Of a stretch of 64,000 nt of DNA, positions 23,476 to 35,940 are shown piece after piece. The DNA comes from Polytrichum commune (taxonomy: Eukaryota; Streptophyta; Polytrichopsida; Polytrichales; Polytrichaceae), in assembly GCA_950295325.1 (NCBI GenBank), contig OX485808.1, positions 40,199,180 through 40,263,179 on the forward strand, in the 5' to 3' direction. Below the pieces are notes generated by a model. It saw only the letters and a list, made by a program, of their open reading frames with translations. It searched no databases and was not told where the DNA came from. Made by a program: the position numbers and the translations under genes. How positions within the stretch are numbered: position 1 is the first letter of the stretch; every line of letters begins with the position of its first letter.

Positions 23476-25019
23476 GACATATGTACATGGTTTAGGCTTC
23501 TTTTGGGTGTGTGACTCTTGAGTAGATTCAAATTGATAGAACTAAAAGAGTTAAGTGGTCCCAAAAGAATGTGAAAAGAATAAGAGAGTGTTGGATTGGT
23601 CCAACTTGTTTCTTGGGCGATTGCACGGCAATGAATGTCCATGTCCGTCGATGACCCACTAGATTCTAGATAATAGTGAGTTGGATGTGTTCTCATGAAG
23701 ATAGCAAATGCAACCAAACAACCACATTTTGGTTACCTTTCAGAATGTGGAGGGCTATGACCATGGGCCACTAGACTTCCATGCGTCCACTAAACATATA
23801 AGATAATAATAGTTGGTTGCCACATACAAATCCTACCACCACCAATTTTTATCTACATTTGTTCTTATTCCCAACAGAGTCTAGTGGGCAAACAACATAC
23901 ATAGAAACCCACCCTTACTACTCCAAAGTTGAAGTACACTTCAATGCACCTGTTAAGTCAACAAAAACCACTCAACAACAAAAACTTGACCTCCCCTCCA
24001 CATGGAATGTGCATCAATTTTTTCAAGAGAATGAGTTCAACTGGCGGCGGGCACAATTGTAAGGAGAATCCAAGTTTAGGGAAGGAGAAGGGGGAGGAAG
24101 GTGAGGCCATTGAATACCTCTTTATTTTGGAACCTAAGGGTCCAATACAACCAACCACAATGCCCACCAACTAGCTTACTCAACCTCAAGGTGCCCATAC
24201 ACATCTAGATTCGCATGTGAACTACCCAATACCTTCACTTGATCATGCGTCTCATGGCCTACAGTTTTCTCAATTACTTTGAATAAAACCCCCCACCCTA
24301 AAAGGGTAGTAGCCCACGGGCAAAGAGGCCCTTCATTCATGCTTGCTCCGTAAGGAGCCGACGATTACATCTATCTATCTATTTATCTATCTGGAAATGA
24401 AGACTTGCTTCCGTTATCAACATGGAATTTTTTTGATTTGCATAAACCTAAACAAGCTCAATGATATCTAAGTTCTCACTTGCATGTTTGACAATAACCC
24501 ACATCTACTCTTTCATATGTTCATCCCCTAGTGCACATGGAAGTTCTCGGCCAACAAAATGTAGGTTACTTTTGTCTAATGTTTTTTTTTTTTTTTTTCC
24601 CCAAGATGGCCAACATGGTTCATGGATGTATGGAGCTCCAAGAGTTCAATGTATCATTGGCAAGTCCAGTAAATCATGGATGAAACTCATGGATGCTTTT
24701 GCACTCAGGATGTAATATGGTTCCGGCCTCATCTGGGCATACGACTTGGGCCAGTTCAAGTGACAGGAATAAGAGAGTAAAGTGGTACAAAGAATAAGAG
24801 ACTTTCCGATCCGCCCACCTTGTCTCTTAGGCAACACCTATGAGCCCCAACTCCTGACTTATTGAACTCTGAGAGTTCAATGTGTACAATGTGCTCTTAT
24901 GTGAAATTCACACTGGCCACAGTTATGATACCAACAAAATTAAGTAGTTGTTTTGAACATGTCTAGCTTATACCAAGCTGAACAATCATCAATATCAGAT
25001 GTTCATCCCTGTGAAAGGG
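23476..25019. other. Intergenic DNA with simple repeats and shared fragments
   Basis: It contains a (CTAT)n-like run at 24370-24391 and a T tract at 24581-24598. 24750-24850 and 23500-23650 share diverged words such as AATAAGAGAGT and CTTGTCTCTTAGGC / CTTGTTTCTTGGGC, so an unclassified repeat is present. No gene was recognised. Confidence 0.4.
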
Positions 25020-25170
25020 GAGATCTGACCGCTAACTACAGATGAGCGAGTTAGGGTTTGAGAAAATGTTCAAGACTTTAGGCAAATTGCAGAGCATTTT
25101 AGAGGAATCGATGGAATACATCTCCAATGAAAGAAGGAAGACAGAAAGATATCAACATGTAACTGGTGAA
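25020..25170 (+). repeat. hAT-type MITE (ACCGGTT family), diverged copy
   Basis: ACAGATGAGCGAGTTAGGGT, CAAGACTTTAGGCAAATTGC, CATTTTAGAGGAATCGATGG and ATCAACATGTAACTGGTGAA match the family in order. Confidence 0.6.
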
Positions 25171-25954
25171 GATGAAGAACTATGGTCTCCGTACGGAGGC
25201 CGGAGTGAATAGAGTGTTTGTTTGTAAGACATCATTGGCCTTGTCCTAGGGCAATGGCGTTAGATGTAAAACTACTTCACCCTTTGTAGGGAGTGGACAT
25301 TATATTAGTGATTATTAGCCTTTACCGGTAACCGGTAATATGTGACCCTCATTAGCGGAAGACATTCAATGTCGTGATACTGCTACTGGCATGGCATGTT
25401 ATAGGTCTATTTGTTTAGTTATGGCAGTTCTTGCAAGTCTGTGATGGGTTGCCGATTCTCCAGCCTTCGTTTGTGGACTAGTAACGAGTGTGCATATTGT
25501 ATGGCAATGATGTTGATTTGTCTGAATGTATTTTTGATTTTCGTGATAGGGAGTTAAAAAAAAAATTCCAAATTTCATTGATGGGATGTGTGTTGTAGCT
25601 TTTGCACCTGCGGCTATGACCATAAGTGGTGCTACATTCCATCATTTTGTTGTGATGATGTTGATGAGTGGTTGATATTTGTCATTTTCCTGTTTAGAGT
25701 TTCTACAACAAATCTATCATTACAATATGTGAATTCTATAAATTGGATGGTGATCTCTGGTGTAGGGGATTCCGGTGGTGGGTGATTGTACAGGTGACCT
25801 ATGACGCATAGTATGTCAGGCTTCAACCGGGCATTGTAGTGGCACCTTTGGGCACCGTTTGGATTTGGATACACTTGATCTCGACCCATTCTGCCCACTA
25901 TCTCCAAACATGTCTTCTGTGAAGATGACAAACCAACCTGACATTTGCACCTTT
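25171..25954. other. Intergenic DNA, nothing recognised
   Basis: The overlapping frames at 25588-25931 on both strands show no domain. Confidence 0.45.
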
Positions 25955-26022
25955 AGGTTTCATGTTGGATAAATGAGAGGCATGCTCATAATGCCATAAT
26001 CCCCTCTCTCTCACCCATTATG
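25955..26022. repeat. ATCATATAC-family MITE, terminal fragment
   Basis: CATGTTGGATAAATGAGAGG, CATGCTCATAATGCCATAAT and CCCCTCTCTCTC match the right arm of the family; the rest is absent. Confidence 0.5.
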
Positions 26023-28444
26023 AAGAGGGACGTGTGGGAAACACCATATTACACTCCCACTTTGTTCTTCATCATTAATAATATTTAAAGAAAAAATGGG
26101 AAACAATAAATATTGTAATGGAACACTACAACATTGGGTCATTGTTATAATGTAACATTGTGAGAATGAAACATTGCCTTGTAACATTTCCTGGGGAAAT
26201 AATATTACCCAAGGTAATATCTTGCACTAACCTCAAGATGGTAGTAAGGGCATGTGCTGACACATGGGCACATTAACAATAACCAAAGTAAACTATGTCT
26301 AGCCAATATCTTGACACATGTATGTATATATATGAGCCCCAAATGTTAGGGTGTGGCAGGGAGGGGATTAACACATTCATAACTCACTCTATCTATCTTA
26401 GTATTTACTTATAAAAATTGTCAACATACACCACTCTGCTTCAAGGTGTTTTGGAAATTGGAATGTATCTATACAAGAATACTTTCTAATCCCTGATTGA
26501 CAATTAAAACTACCAAGATCATAAGCCGGTGTCAATGTTATTACACAGTTGGTCATAAGTGATTGACAAACATACCACCAACTTTTATTCAACTCTAATG
26601 CCAAGGAAGCTTGAGCCAGATATTTAATTTTCAAAACACCATCGAGTAAGTTAAGCTGCAACTAATTAGCTTCATGTGTGCACTGTGGATGATGATGCAT
26701 CGATCATACAAGTGCCGGCGTTTCTTGATGAATAAGAATACAACTCTTATGGCGAAAATCCCTGAAAATCGTGGCCTAATATCCCAACACAGCCATTAAG
26801 CTTAGTAATAAGTAGCACACCAAAGTGGGTAGAAGTTCCTTCGAACATGCATCATTCAAAAACCCTTGGAGAGGGCTTTAATTTGATTGTGAGGGCTTCT
26901 GACATCATGATATGAATTTTCGCAACTCATCACCACTGACATTGAAGATGCAAATCAGCACACAGAATTTATTTTGACTTATGTCAATATATAAGAGAGT
27001 GAATGAGTCCCGGACTTCATGATATCATTGAAGTCAGTGTTTGTCAAGTCACATTCATAGGCTGTGGAGCTAACATGTGTTCCAACTTCCATTGATCCAA
27101 TCACCTGAATCTTTGTAGGCTAATAACTCAGAGTCAACCCTACAAAATCCACCCAACAATTTGTGCAAAAACAATTTGGGTCATTGACTCATTAGCCCAC
27201 ATGATGTACATGCATGATGAAATTTGTGGTACCTATGTCAAGGTCATTATGGAGGTTTTAATCAAGTCCTTAAGAGGCATTCAAAGCGTGGATTTCTTAC
27301 TTCCGATGCCTTGCCCATGGTCGTGTTCGATGTTCATGTTTCCCATCCAACTTGGGAATGCCAATTAGCCCCAACCTTCCAAATTAAAGCCTATGAAAGG
27401 GTTGTTTTGACTGCCTTTCAATCAATGTTGGTTGTGGAATTTTCATGGACAAGTTTTGAGGTTAAAATGAGATCTATCCATAGGATCTTGAAATATGAGA
27501 GATGAGCTATTTTGAGAGGAAAGATGGGCATGAATAACCTATTGAGTTTCTAGATTATAATAGTTGAAGAAAGGGATGCACCAGAAAATGTCATGTTTTA
27601 TCCCCGAAAAAGACCCTTGACCAATGAAATTCACCTGGAAAATGAGCAAAATGCTTGTGTGATCCACTAGATAGGAGCATTTCAATAGTTGAGCACCTCC
27701 ACAAATTCTCATGCGAAAATGTGCAAACCACAACAGGCTTGCCACCTTGCATTCGCAGTGTGCAAATTGTCCCATATTTCTAACTACATACATGCAAAGA
27801 ATTCCTTACAAAGCATAGAGTGTTCAAAATTTAGAATGGATGGTTGATGTGATCAACACGGTTGTTTTTATATGATCAACCAAAAAAAAATCATTTTGAT
27901 GTTCTTGCAAAGTTTGCATTGGAGGGGCAACTGTTGATTGGAATCAACACCCTTACATGAGCTCCCAACACAACAAAACATGACCATTTCCCATTTTGAC
28001 ACTTTTTAACACATTCTACTCATCTCCACATTGCACAGTTCATGTGTTTATGGGTAGATATCCATATTGGCTTGATGTTAATAGTCATTTTGATTACAAA
28101 CGAATGAGTTAGGCGGGGTTGATGTAGGGACGAAACCATCCATCCACCAAAAATTGGTTGCTTGGAAAGTTAGGGGTTAAGATATGTATACCCAAAACCA
28201 ACCTTTAGAAATCTTGCACAGTAGGTACATATTGATTATGAGGATGTACACCTCCTAAACATTTGACAAATATGTTGGTTCTAGATTGCCTAACAATATA
28301 ACTTTCAAACCCTCATAATCTTTGTATACCATATCCAAACTATGTCTTCTTTAGTGCATTGAGTTGCTATAACAATTCCAGCCACTCTGACCACAGTCGT
28401 GCTGTCATCGCCCTTCTTTCCATTTTTTAATTGAATAGCAAAAC
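26023..28444. other. Intergenic DNA, nothing recognised
   Basis: A frame at 27224-27505 (93 codons, plus) has mixed composition but no recognisable domain or splice context and is not called as a gene. Confidence 0.45.
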
Positions 28445-28580
28445 AACATGTAAGTAGTGTGTAATTGGATGTGGATCCAAGAACAATCACCAAAAGTACA
28501 TGTGTTTAAAAGAGATTGGAATACCCGCTCAAAATTTGTGAACTGATCTACTCTCCATAGTCAACATATATGGGGAAAGC
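28445..28580 (+). repeat. R350 repeat, partial copy
   Basis: GGATGTGGATCCAAGAACAA, TGTTTAAAAGAGATTGGAAT and CAACATATATGGGG correspond to the first third of the family. Confidence 0.55.
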
Positions 28581-29893
28581 CGTATTTCAAACTCCACAAG
28601 CTTCCTAAAATCTAGAAGCAAACTAGTATCTTGAAGATGTATTCTTTCATCACCAGTAACACCATCCACACTCTTATCCTCCCTTACCTGTCGCAACATG
28701 GACATCGAGCTCATAACAATCTATCTTTACCTTGGACAGATGCTTCAACATCACTCCTCCACCCTCAAACCACATAAATCAATCCATTGCAAAAATCCAA
28801 AACCTTAAACCCTATAAATTAACACCTTCTATTAAGAACGTTCAGCACCATCTCAATATCAGCATTATCTCAAAAAAAATTGGAACACAAAATGTTGAAG
28901 ATGCCAAAATTGTTAAGAACAATATGGATGATTATGCACTGAAAAGAAATCAAGAAAGCAAGAACTCGCAACTTCTTCCTTGTGTTGGCTAGCTAAACAA
29001 ATGGAAGTCATTCTTCCCTGAAATTTCACATCCAGAGGACGTTGTGAAGAACAGGCACCAAACACACACATGTTACAATGAGATTGGACAATGTGCTCAA
29101 AATACCGACACCATTCCATGTTCAATTTTTTATCACAAATAAGAGGACCTAGCTGTTCACTTTGACCTCATACTACTTTGGCATCTGAACTCCATTCCTA
29201 ATACTAAGATTGACAATCTTTGTACTCAATTCACAATTGCTAACTAGATGAGGCAATTCCCAATCTGATCCAACGGCAAAATTTCGTATGTGGAGTACGA
29301 AGTGCCCACAAAGAGGGCCATGTCAAAGTGGTGCCATGTCTAAGAGCTTTCCACAATTGAGCATAGCTTCAAGACAGCAAGAAACAAAAAGCCTCCTTAA
29401 CTGATGATGCGAATGCCCTGACATGTATGTTTAGTGGGCATAAAAGAATCAACTAATGGGCATTTGAGCCAGTTGAAGTTTCACAAAATTGATCTAATCA
29501 GCAACAGACATGTACTTACATTTTGTCCATGTCAAAATTTACTAAGTACTTCCTGTGACTCAAAGATCTGGCTGGAACTTTATGTTGATTCAAAGCCTGC
29601 CCTCTGTAATCAAACATTCATATTGTCTCCAGCCAGCTCGTGTCACTGGCATCACATGGATTCCTGCTACTCCTGCGACACAACCTCCAATAGAAGTTAC
29701 AATACTCCCCTAACTCACTCTAAGTTTCTTGAGGAAATAACTAACACTCCACACATTTTGATTCCAATCAGTTTTGAAGGGAACTTGCTGAATTGCATTG
29801 ATAAATTATTAAAAAAATAAAGCTGAAAACCACATGTTCAGGTCTAACAAACTCAGTATCAGACAACCATTGTTATGACGAAGCAAAAAGCTC
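28581..29893. other. Intergenic DNA downstream of the MTHFR-like gene
   Basis: A frame at 29434-29820 (128 codons, plus) lacks a recognisable family and lies antisense to the expected 3' flank of the neighbouring gene. It is not called. Confidence 0.4.
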
Positions 29894-32800
29894 TCAAACT
29901 GATATGACAAAAATGGCATGCACTGATAACCGAGCACAAGGTAATTGACCACCACAAGCAACAGGAGTGGCTTAAATCCAAGGCCATAACCCAGATCCCA
30001 TGGGAACTCTGAGGTTGAGCCGCCCAATCATTGTGGGGTATCTGAGTGAACCGGATATTTTCAACCAGCCATGTGGGAACTTAGAGGCTTGCCCTTGGGG
30101 CAGATAGGTGCTGGCTGGCTTGTCCAAACCAAAAGGAGGTGGTAGTCTTCAAGGGCCCTCTAATTGTCATAATGCTGATTTTGAGATTACATAATAGACT
30201 TAGACCAACTCGAAAATGAAGCAACGAGATAATTCACCCCAGTGGCAACATCAGAGTCATATTTCCTTTCTTTCTTTCACCCCAAGCAATTGAATTTGGA
30301 ACAGGACGTGTAGACATACCAGGTAAACTTTTAATTGTTTCAATCAGCTTGAGACTTTGCTGGTTACAGAAAGCAGCCATGGCACCTGGGTCACCAGCAT
30401 GTTCAGCTTCTGCTCTCCTCCATTGAGCTAAAATTGCATCCGCTTCCTTTCCTGCCATGACAATTTAATTTTCAGTCATGTACTATTGATTTTTAGTCAA
30501 CAGCACTTGACATTCTGATATATCAATCTTTAATTTGATCAAAAGTTCAGACTCAGAAAATCACAAGTAACCTTTTACAGAATGAGACCAACCAAAGAAC
30601 TAGACAAATTTTGAATGTGGGTTCAGCAGTACACTCTGGGGATATGTAGCATAGTCCCACAAGGTGAATCTCATCTGTAATTGCACTGGTATCTACACTA
30701 TGATTAAATAAGAAACTGAAACATGCCTGCAATGCTGGTTCTAAAGTTAGTGCGAATTGTAATCCAATAATATCAAAAAGCACTTTTGACGTCAAACCTG
30801 ATGCTCCAGTTAGTTGTAGCCAAAACAAATAATTCCGAGATGATGATAATAGAGGGAGACCGACAATCACTGGTACTTCCTTTGTCAATCTGGCAGACAA
30901 CATACATATATCGATACAGTTTCTGATGAGAATTGAACAAAACTGGGTAATTTTGAGTTACAGCTCATTGGATACAAACAAATGATCACCCCAGCATTAG
31001 TCAGCAACTAGACTGTAAACAGAACAAGAAACAATCAAAATAGTCTGTTATATTATGAAACTGTGATTTACTGAATATGGAAATCATACCCTCTTTCTTG
31101 TGCTTTACTCCACCACTGCGCAAAACAGTCAGGGAGCAAGGGTGGCTGCACAATAACAGCTTCGGCACCTGCCTCTATCTGCTCCAAAACAGCCATAAAT
31201 GAAGTTAAAGAACATCACAAGTGACTATGTAGAGATCATGCCATAACTTAGTGCGATGACACACCCATAACTCCACTAAGGTAAGCAGGCTTAAATGGAC
31301 AATTTTAGATCTGCATCCACTTCTACTAGGATGCAAAACACACAATTAGTGCAAGATGATTGCCAAATCCAAAATATGTCTGTAGCCATTTGCTTCATAA
31401 TTTTTTAAGCTCTATAAATATCTTATTTGTTATCAAAGTGAAAATTATTGAGATCATTACATGGTCATATTGGTCCCCCCCAATTATGTTGACTGCTGAA
31501 CCTAGAATGGTTAACAAATTTTGAGCACGTAGTCCAATCTCTTTAGACATGTCTTTTTAGTGACCATTCTTAGATCCACATCTGACTACACACCACTCAA
31601 ATATAGCTGTTTAATTTGAAGAAAGTGACCATGAAAGGCCCGGTTACCATATCAAGGAAACACTTGGCAAAAACCAAAGCAGCTTCAACCATAGCTCAAA
31701 TCCAGCACAGGACAAGAATCTCATATGAGGGCCAAGTGAAAGGAATGAAGATGTAGAAATTGATCACTGTACAGTGCTTTTTAAGTGTCACCTTTTGTTC
31801 AAGACGGTTGACATGATTTATTAGAGGATTCTCCACAGACCAGAGCTGCACTCCTTGCACAAACAACACGTTTTGACCAGATTAGCATCAATGAATCATT
31901 TCATCCATTTTGAAACTACAGGATCGGACCAAAGTTGGACTGGTATATATATAGGTGAATGCATGGTATCAATATGCAATGTTAATAATGGTATCAAAGG
32001 ACCTACCCAACTGGTATCAAAATCGTAATATCAGTCAGCTATTGATATTTGGTGGGTATCACAAAATGAGAAAATCTTTGTGTATGTGAATCATATTTGG
32101 GTCAATACCATCCTAATACAATCTTGATACTAGGGTAATTTTACCTAGTTATGAACATTCTTGGATAGTATATATACCCGAATGGTATCCAAAACAAAAA
32201 CACCCTCCAATACCCATACCTACTGACATCAGAAAAATGCCTCATTATAGAAACCCAGATGGTATTAAAAGAAGGTGATACAAGTCCAACACTGGTTTTG
32301 CATTTTTTGATGCTAATAGGGTATACGTATTTGACAGTATTTGTGTTTTTGATACCATTCAGGTCTGTATACCATGCAAGAAGATTCATACCGGAGTAAA
32401 ATCGTACTTGTAACAATATATTTAGAAATGGTATTGACCCAGATAATAACTCACGTATACAAAGACTCTATCACCATCACATACCCAACAAAATCCAATA
32501 TTTGACTGGTATGACAATTTTGATACCCATGGGTAAGTTCTTTGATACCAATATTGATGCTGGCTATTTATACAATGTATTCACCTATATACCATACCAA
32601 CACTGGTATCAACCACCTAACTACGTAACCAAGAATTTAAAAATTGGCACTTTCCACAGAATTACCAGGAGATATAATGCCAGCCTTTCGCAGTCCTTGT
32701 GCAGCACGGAGCATCGAAAAGGAGTTTGTGGGCAGCAGGTGGTTAGCAAGCCAAAGTCTTCTTACAGGATGTCCTGTGCATGAATACCACGTAATGAGGA

Positions 32801-34207
32801 CATGAATTTTAGTTGCTTGCATCTAGTAATATCAGGAGCTCAAACGTGGGAAATTGAAGAACCAAGTCTTGCAGTGAAGGGATCCGATCCACAGACAATT
32901 TGTGGTAGGACTTGAGAAATTGATACCTCCTGATAGAAGTAAGAGAGAGCCTCCACATTCTCCCTCTTCAATCTCCCGCGCAGACTTGATTATCCGTTCG
33001 CGAATCTCTGGCTCCGACCTCGTTTGGGCTGCAACAGTTTTCACTTGCCAGCAATTAAACCCTTGAATACCACCAGAAATACCTACTTGATCATCAACCG
33101 GAGTCACCTTTTCAGTTTCCCTCTCTTTTGCAATCAGCTGCTTGAGGCTCTTTTGCAATTTCTTCATGTTGAAGGTGTTCAGATATTCAACTAACGTAGC
33201 ATTAATGGGTAAGTCCGGGGTTACAACTCCATTGATCAATTCAAGCGATGGCCTGCTGCTGATCTGCACAAGTATTCCAAACAATCTCAACGAAACCAAG
33301 AACAATTCAATTCAGCATGCACTAAAGAACCACTCATGCAGATGGAATCAGAAGAATGGTGTAAAGGTAAGGTGGACTGTGAAAAATTAACCACCAAACA
33401 ATTGCTTTGCTTTGATTGGAAACACAATGCCATGACATAGATTCTAGAACATATATGCACAACACATATACGCTTGACATAGGTTTTTAAACATAGGTAT
33501 ACAAAACATAGATTTTCAGACTTAAATTTTAGTCTTAAAACAGAGATGCAAAACATTTGCAATTCGGTCATAACACATATATGTTACACTTAAAAATCAG
33601 CCCCAAGGCTAGATTATATATTCCTCGAACATCATAGGCGCATAACATACCCCAGAACATATATGCAGACATTTAAAAATTCCTTCAAGACCCAACAAAG
33701 CTCGCTGGGGTGTAATTACCAGTGTTGGTCAAGTATCGTCTTTTTTAATGTCATTCGGGTATCTATATATCAGTTGGAAAACTTCATAATAACCTTTCGA
33801 CAAAAGATTTTCAAACAAGGATTGTACTAAAGTGAAGATCCCCCATGATCCCCTTTGAAAAACTCTGAATTTCACAAAACAATGAGCGCAAGCTCATACA
33901 CTGTATTCAAAAATTCCAGGTTCTGTAAATTACAGAGATATCTCCAGGAAAATTCTCCTAGAAGAAAAAACCCAGATGTCTTCGAGCAGGCGAGATGACA
34001 TAAAACGACCACATTGTCAAATCCCATCCCAACACATACTACTGAACGATTGAAGCTGAATTATACCTTAAGAGCAGATGGCGTTGGGGCAGGAAGCTCC
34101 AGGAGGCGGACGAAGGCGTGCTGCTCGAAGAGGCTAGCGCGCACGCATGCCTTGCTGCGACCAGCGGCCATGGCCAGTGTCTCCGCCATAGCCAGCGCCA
34201 TAGCCAT
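29894..34207 (-). CDS. Single-domain methylenetetrahydrofolate reductase-like (TIM-barrel) protein
   Basis: Proposed minus-strand exons: 34067-34207 (ATG at 34207), 32927-33263, 32666-32773, 31792-31853, 31090-31178, 30798-30889, 30320-30451 and 29894-29922. All junctions are GT-AG and all phases agree, giving about 329 aa. The last exon is the weakest; without it the frame reads on to a stop at 30234. Strand-like blocks run in MTHFR order: LLLLSGGHPVRRLWLANHLL, LRAAQGLRKAGIIS, VQLWSVENPLINHVNRLEQK, IEAGAEAVIVQPPLL and VPVIVGLPLLSSSRNYLFW. These resemble the flavin-dependent MTHFR/oxidoreductase barrel found alone in some bacterial proteins, not the two-domain plant MTHFR. The N-terminus is rich in Ala and Met, then Arg and Ser, and could be an organelle transit peptide. 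Substrate and role are unknown. Introns hold several repeats, yet the frame stays intact. Confidence 0.7.
29957..30193 (+). repeat. 5S-rRNA-like repeat (Cassandra-type LTR?), diverged copy
   Basis: AGATCCCATGGGAACTCTGA then GGTTGAGC matches the 5S rRNA segment GGATCCCATCAGAACTCCGA then AGTTAAGC. Downstream, CCGGATATTTTCAACCAGCC, ATGTGGGAACTTAG and GAGATTACA match the copy at 63119-63436. The 5S region beyond box A is deleted here. It lies in the proposed last intron or 3' flank of the MTHFR-like gene. Confidence 0.6.
31276..31612 (-). repeat. R350 repeat, full-length copy in an MTHFR-like intron
   Basis: It reads in reverse orientation from CAAATATAGCTG, through GTCCAATCTCTTTAGACATG and GGTCCCCCCCAATTATGTTG, to CTAAGGTAAGCAGGC. 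It is inserted between exons 4 and 5 of the host gene without touching splice sites. Confidence 0.75.
31935..32601. mobile_element. TIR element rich in TGGTATCA words, in an MTHFR-like intron
   Basis: The left end TTGGACTGGTATATATATAG then GTGAATGCATGGTATC, and the right end ATACAATGTATTCACCTATA then TACCATACCAA, are inverted complements. The whole interior is filled with GGTATCAA / TTGATACC words in both directions. It lies between exons 3 and 4. A related piece lies in TBL intron 3 (61060-61440). No coding capacity was seen and the superfamily is not determined. Confidence 0.6.
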
Positions 34208-34237
34208 CCACAACGGAGCAACAAACGATGAGCTCAA

Positions 34238-34247
34238 GGGTTTAGGG
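34238..34247 (-). promoter_or_regulatory. Telo-box-like motif upstream of the MTHFR-like gene
   Basis: The minus strand reads CCCTAAACCC 31 bp upstream of the proposed start codon. Telo-boxes (AAACCCTA) are common in plant promoters of growth-linked genes; the functional reading is an inference. Confidence 0.35.
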
Positions 34248-34769
34248 CTTTGGGAAGTTGCAATCTAAATTGTTCATACCCGGATTCACAAGTCCACGTG
34301 TGTTATACCCGGTTGGCGTTTATGTTTAGGTGAATTGTCTAACCAATGATCTTTTTCTTTTCTTTTTTGGCACAAATTGAGAAAATCAATTGCAAAAGGA
34401 ACCCAAAATACAACCAACCCGGGCAAGTCAACGCAGCCCGAGTGGAAATCACAAAATGATGCTCATGATTGTCTAACCAATGAGCATTCCCCTACAATGT
34501 CTACCTTTCGCAAGATATCCTCCACATCTTATTATGGGGTTTCATCTTACTATGAGGTTTCATCTTCCTATGGGTAACAAGCTAATTTGGAGGTACTATT
34601 CCGGCATGTAATATGCTCCCTTAGAAAAAACCATGTATTATGGAGTCAAGGCAAATTAAGTACATGGGAATACTATCATTGTTGGTTTGGTATGACCTTT
34701 TATCTTATACCATTGGTTTATCCCAATGGAAAAACCCATGACATCCCAACACCATTAAAAAGTCACATT

Positions 34770-35225
34770 CGATGATCTCGAGGAGGTTTTTCTTGCTAAA
34801 GAGTGGAGTTCTCTATCCATCTCTTGAGGAAGAAGTATATTACGTCCATCTCAAGGATTTTCTCAAAAATGAATGTGTATTGTACTTGAAGCAATCATCA
34901 ACATCACCCCAAAGCAAGATCATTGTTGCTCACTGCACCTCAAATCATAGACTTGCCATTCAAAGTGGATGGTGATCACCTATCCCTATCTTAAGACATG
35001 ACAAATTATGCCACTTTTGTTCTTGAAATGTAAGTTGAAAATGACGCGCACTTCGTGTTGGAGTGTCCCCTATACAATTTCATCATAGATAAGTTTCAGC
35101 CATTATTTAAGAATGCAATATTAGGGAGTCTCAAGTCTTTCTTTCAACTTGGCCATCAAGTTGATATTAGCCTTTGTTTCAAGGAGGCTACCACACCCCG
35201 CCACTTTAGGGACTGAACCGATTTG
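34770..35225 (+). pseudogene. Degenerate 3' end of a LINE reverse transcriptase
   Basis: The plus strand encodes NHRLAIQSGW, then LRHDKLCHFCS. After a one-base shift and stops it continues with VENDAHFVLECPLYN and LGSLKSFFQLGHQVDISL. This C-x2-C...H-x4-C knuckle with HFVLECPLY is typical of the C-terminal zinc-knuckle region of plant non-LTR reverse transcriptases. The frame is broken by stops and at least one frameshift; the polymerase domain is absent. Confidence 0.7.
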
Positions 35226-35439
35226 AAACCATCTTGATGTACTTTTAGGTGGCTCCCCAAACTTGAAAATAGATTTTATTCGTTTCATTCATTGGGGTAA
35301 GTTATGATAAGTTAATCCCTAAAGGCCAACTCGGACACTTTTGTTTGGGCAAAGAGGTAAGGGGAGAGGGAGGCAAGAGGGTACCTAACTCAAGTCAAAG
35401 ATTAGGTAGATGTGCCTAATTGGTTTATTTATCTTGATT
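35226..35439. other. Intergenic DNA, nothing recognised
   Basis: This may include the 3' UTR remnant of the LINE; no poly(A) tail or target duplication could be fixed. Confidence 0.35.
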
Positions 35440-35680
35440 AGACACTTATTTTTGGGTGGTATGTGGTTAGGTTTGGTTTCCAAAAGACATGTGGAAAAGA
35501 GATAGGACACATGCTCGAAATATGATGATCATTCCAAGTTCAATATTCAACATAATTGGGGGGATTTATATGACCATTTGATGAGCATGAGAATCTTCAC
35601 TTTGATGATGAATGAGACGCTCATATGAACTCCCAAAAATAATCATGAAGGTGGCTACGGCCTCAATTTAGATTGTTACT
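35440..35680 (+). repeat. R350 repeat, truncated copy
   Basis: CACTTATTTTTGGGTGGTAT, ACATGTGGAAAAGAGATAGG and ATTGGGGGGATTTATATGAC match the family; the copy stops before the terminal CTACCTTA block. Confidence 0.65.
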
Positions 35681-35887
35681 ATCAAACAAATTAAATCACT
35701 CTAACTCTCAAATCAATCACCTAATACTAACCAATAACACATTTGCCCAATCCAATTTCTCATACAATGGTATCAACAGACTCCATACACACTCATGTTA
35801 TAGCACATGTGATGTTGTTCTCCATATATTTAGAATGTTACAACAAGGCCATATTGTGAATCACTCCAAGTCCTCTCCTATCATATA

Positions 35888-35938
35888 CTCTCTCCGTCCC
35901 AAAATGATTGTAGGACAATCATTTTGGGACAAAGGGAG
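35888..35938. repeat. 51-bp Stowaway-like palindromic MITE
   Basis: CTCTCTCCGTCCCAAAATGA and its inverted partner TCATTTTGGGACAAAGGGAG are separated by only about 11 bp, with TA on both sides. The terminus matches the plant Stowaway (Tc1/mariner) consensus CTCCCTCCGTYCC. Almost the whole element is TIR. Confidence 0.8.
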
Positions 35939-35940
35939 TA

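Noticed and set aside
27224-27505. 93-codon plus-strand frame
   Set aside because: No recognisable domain, no neighbouring exons and no conserved copy in the window.
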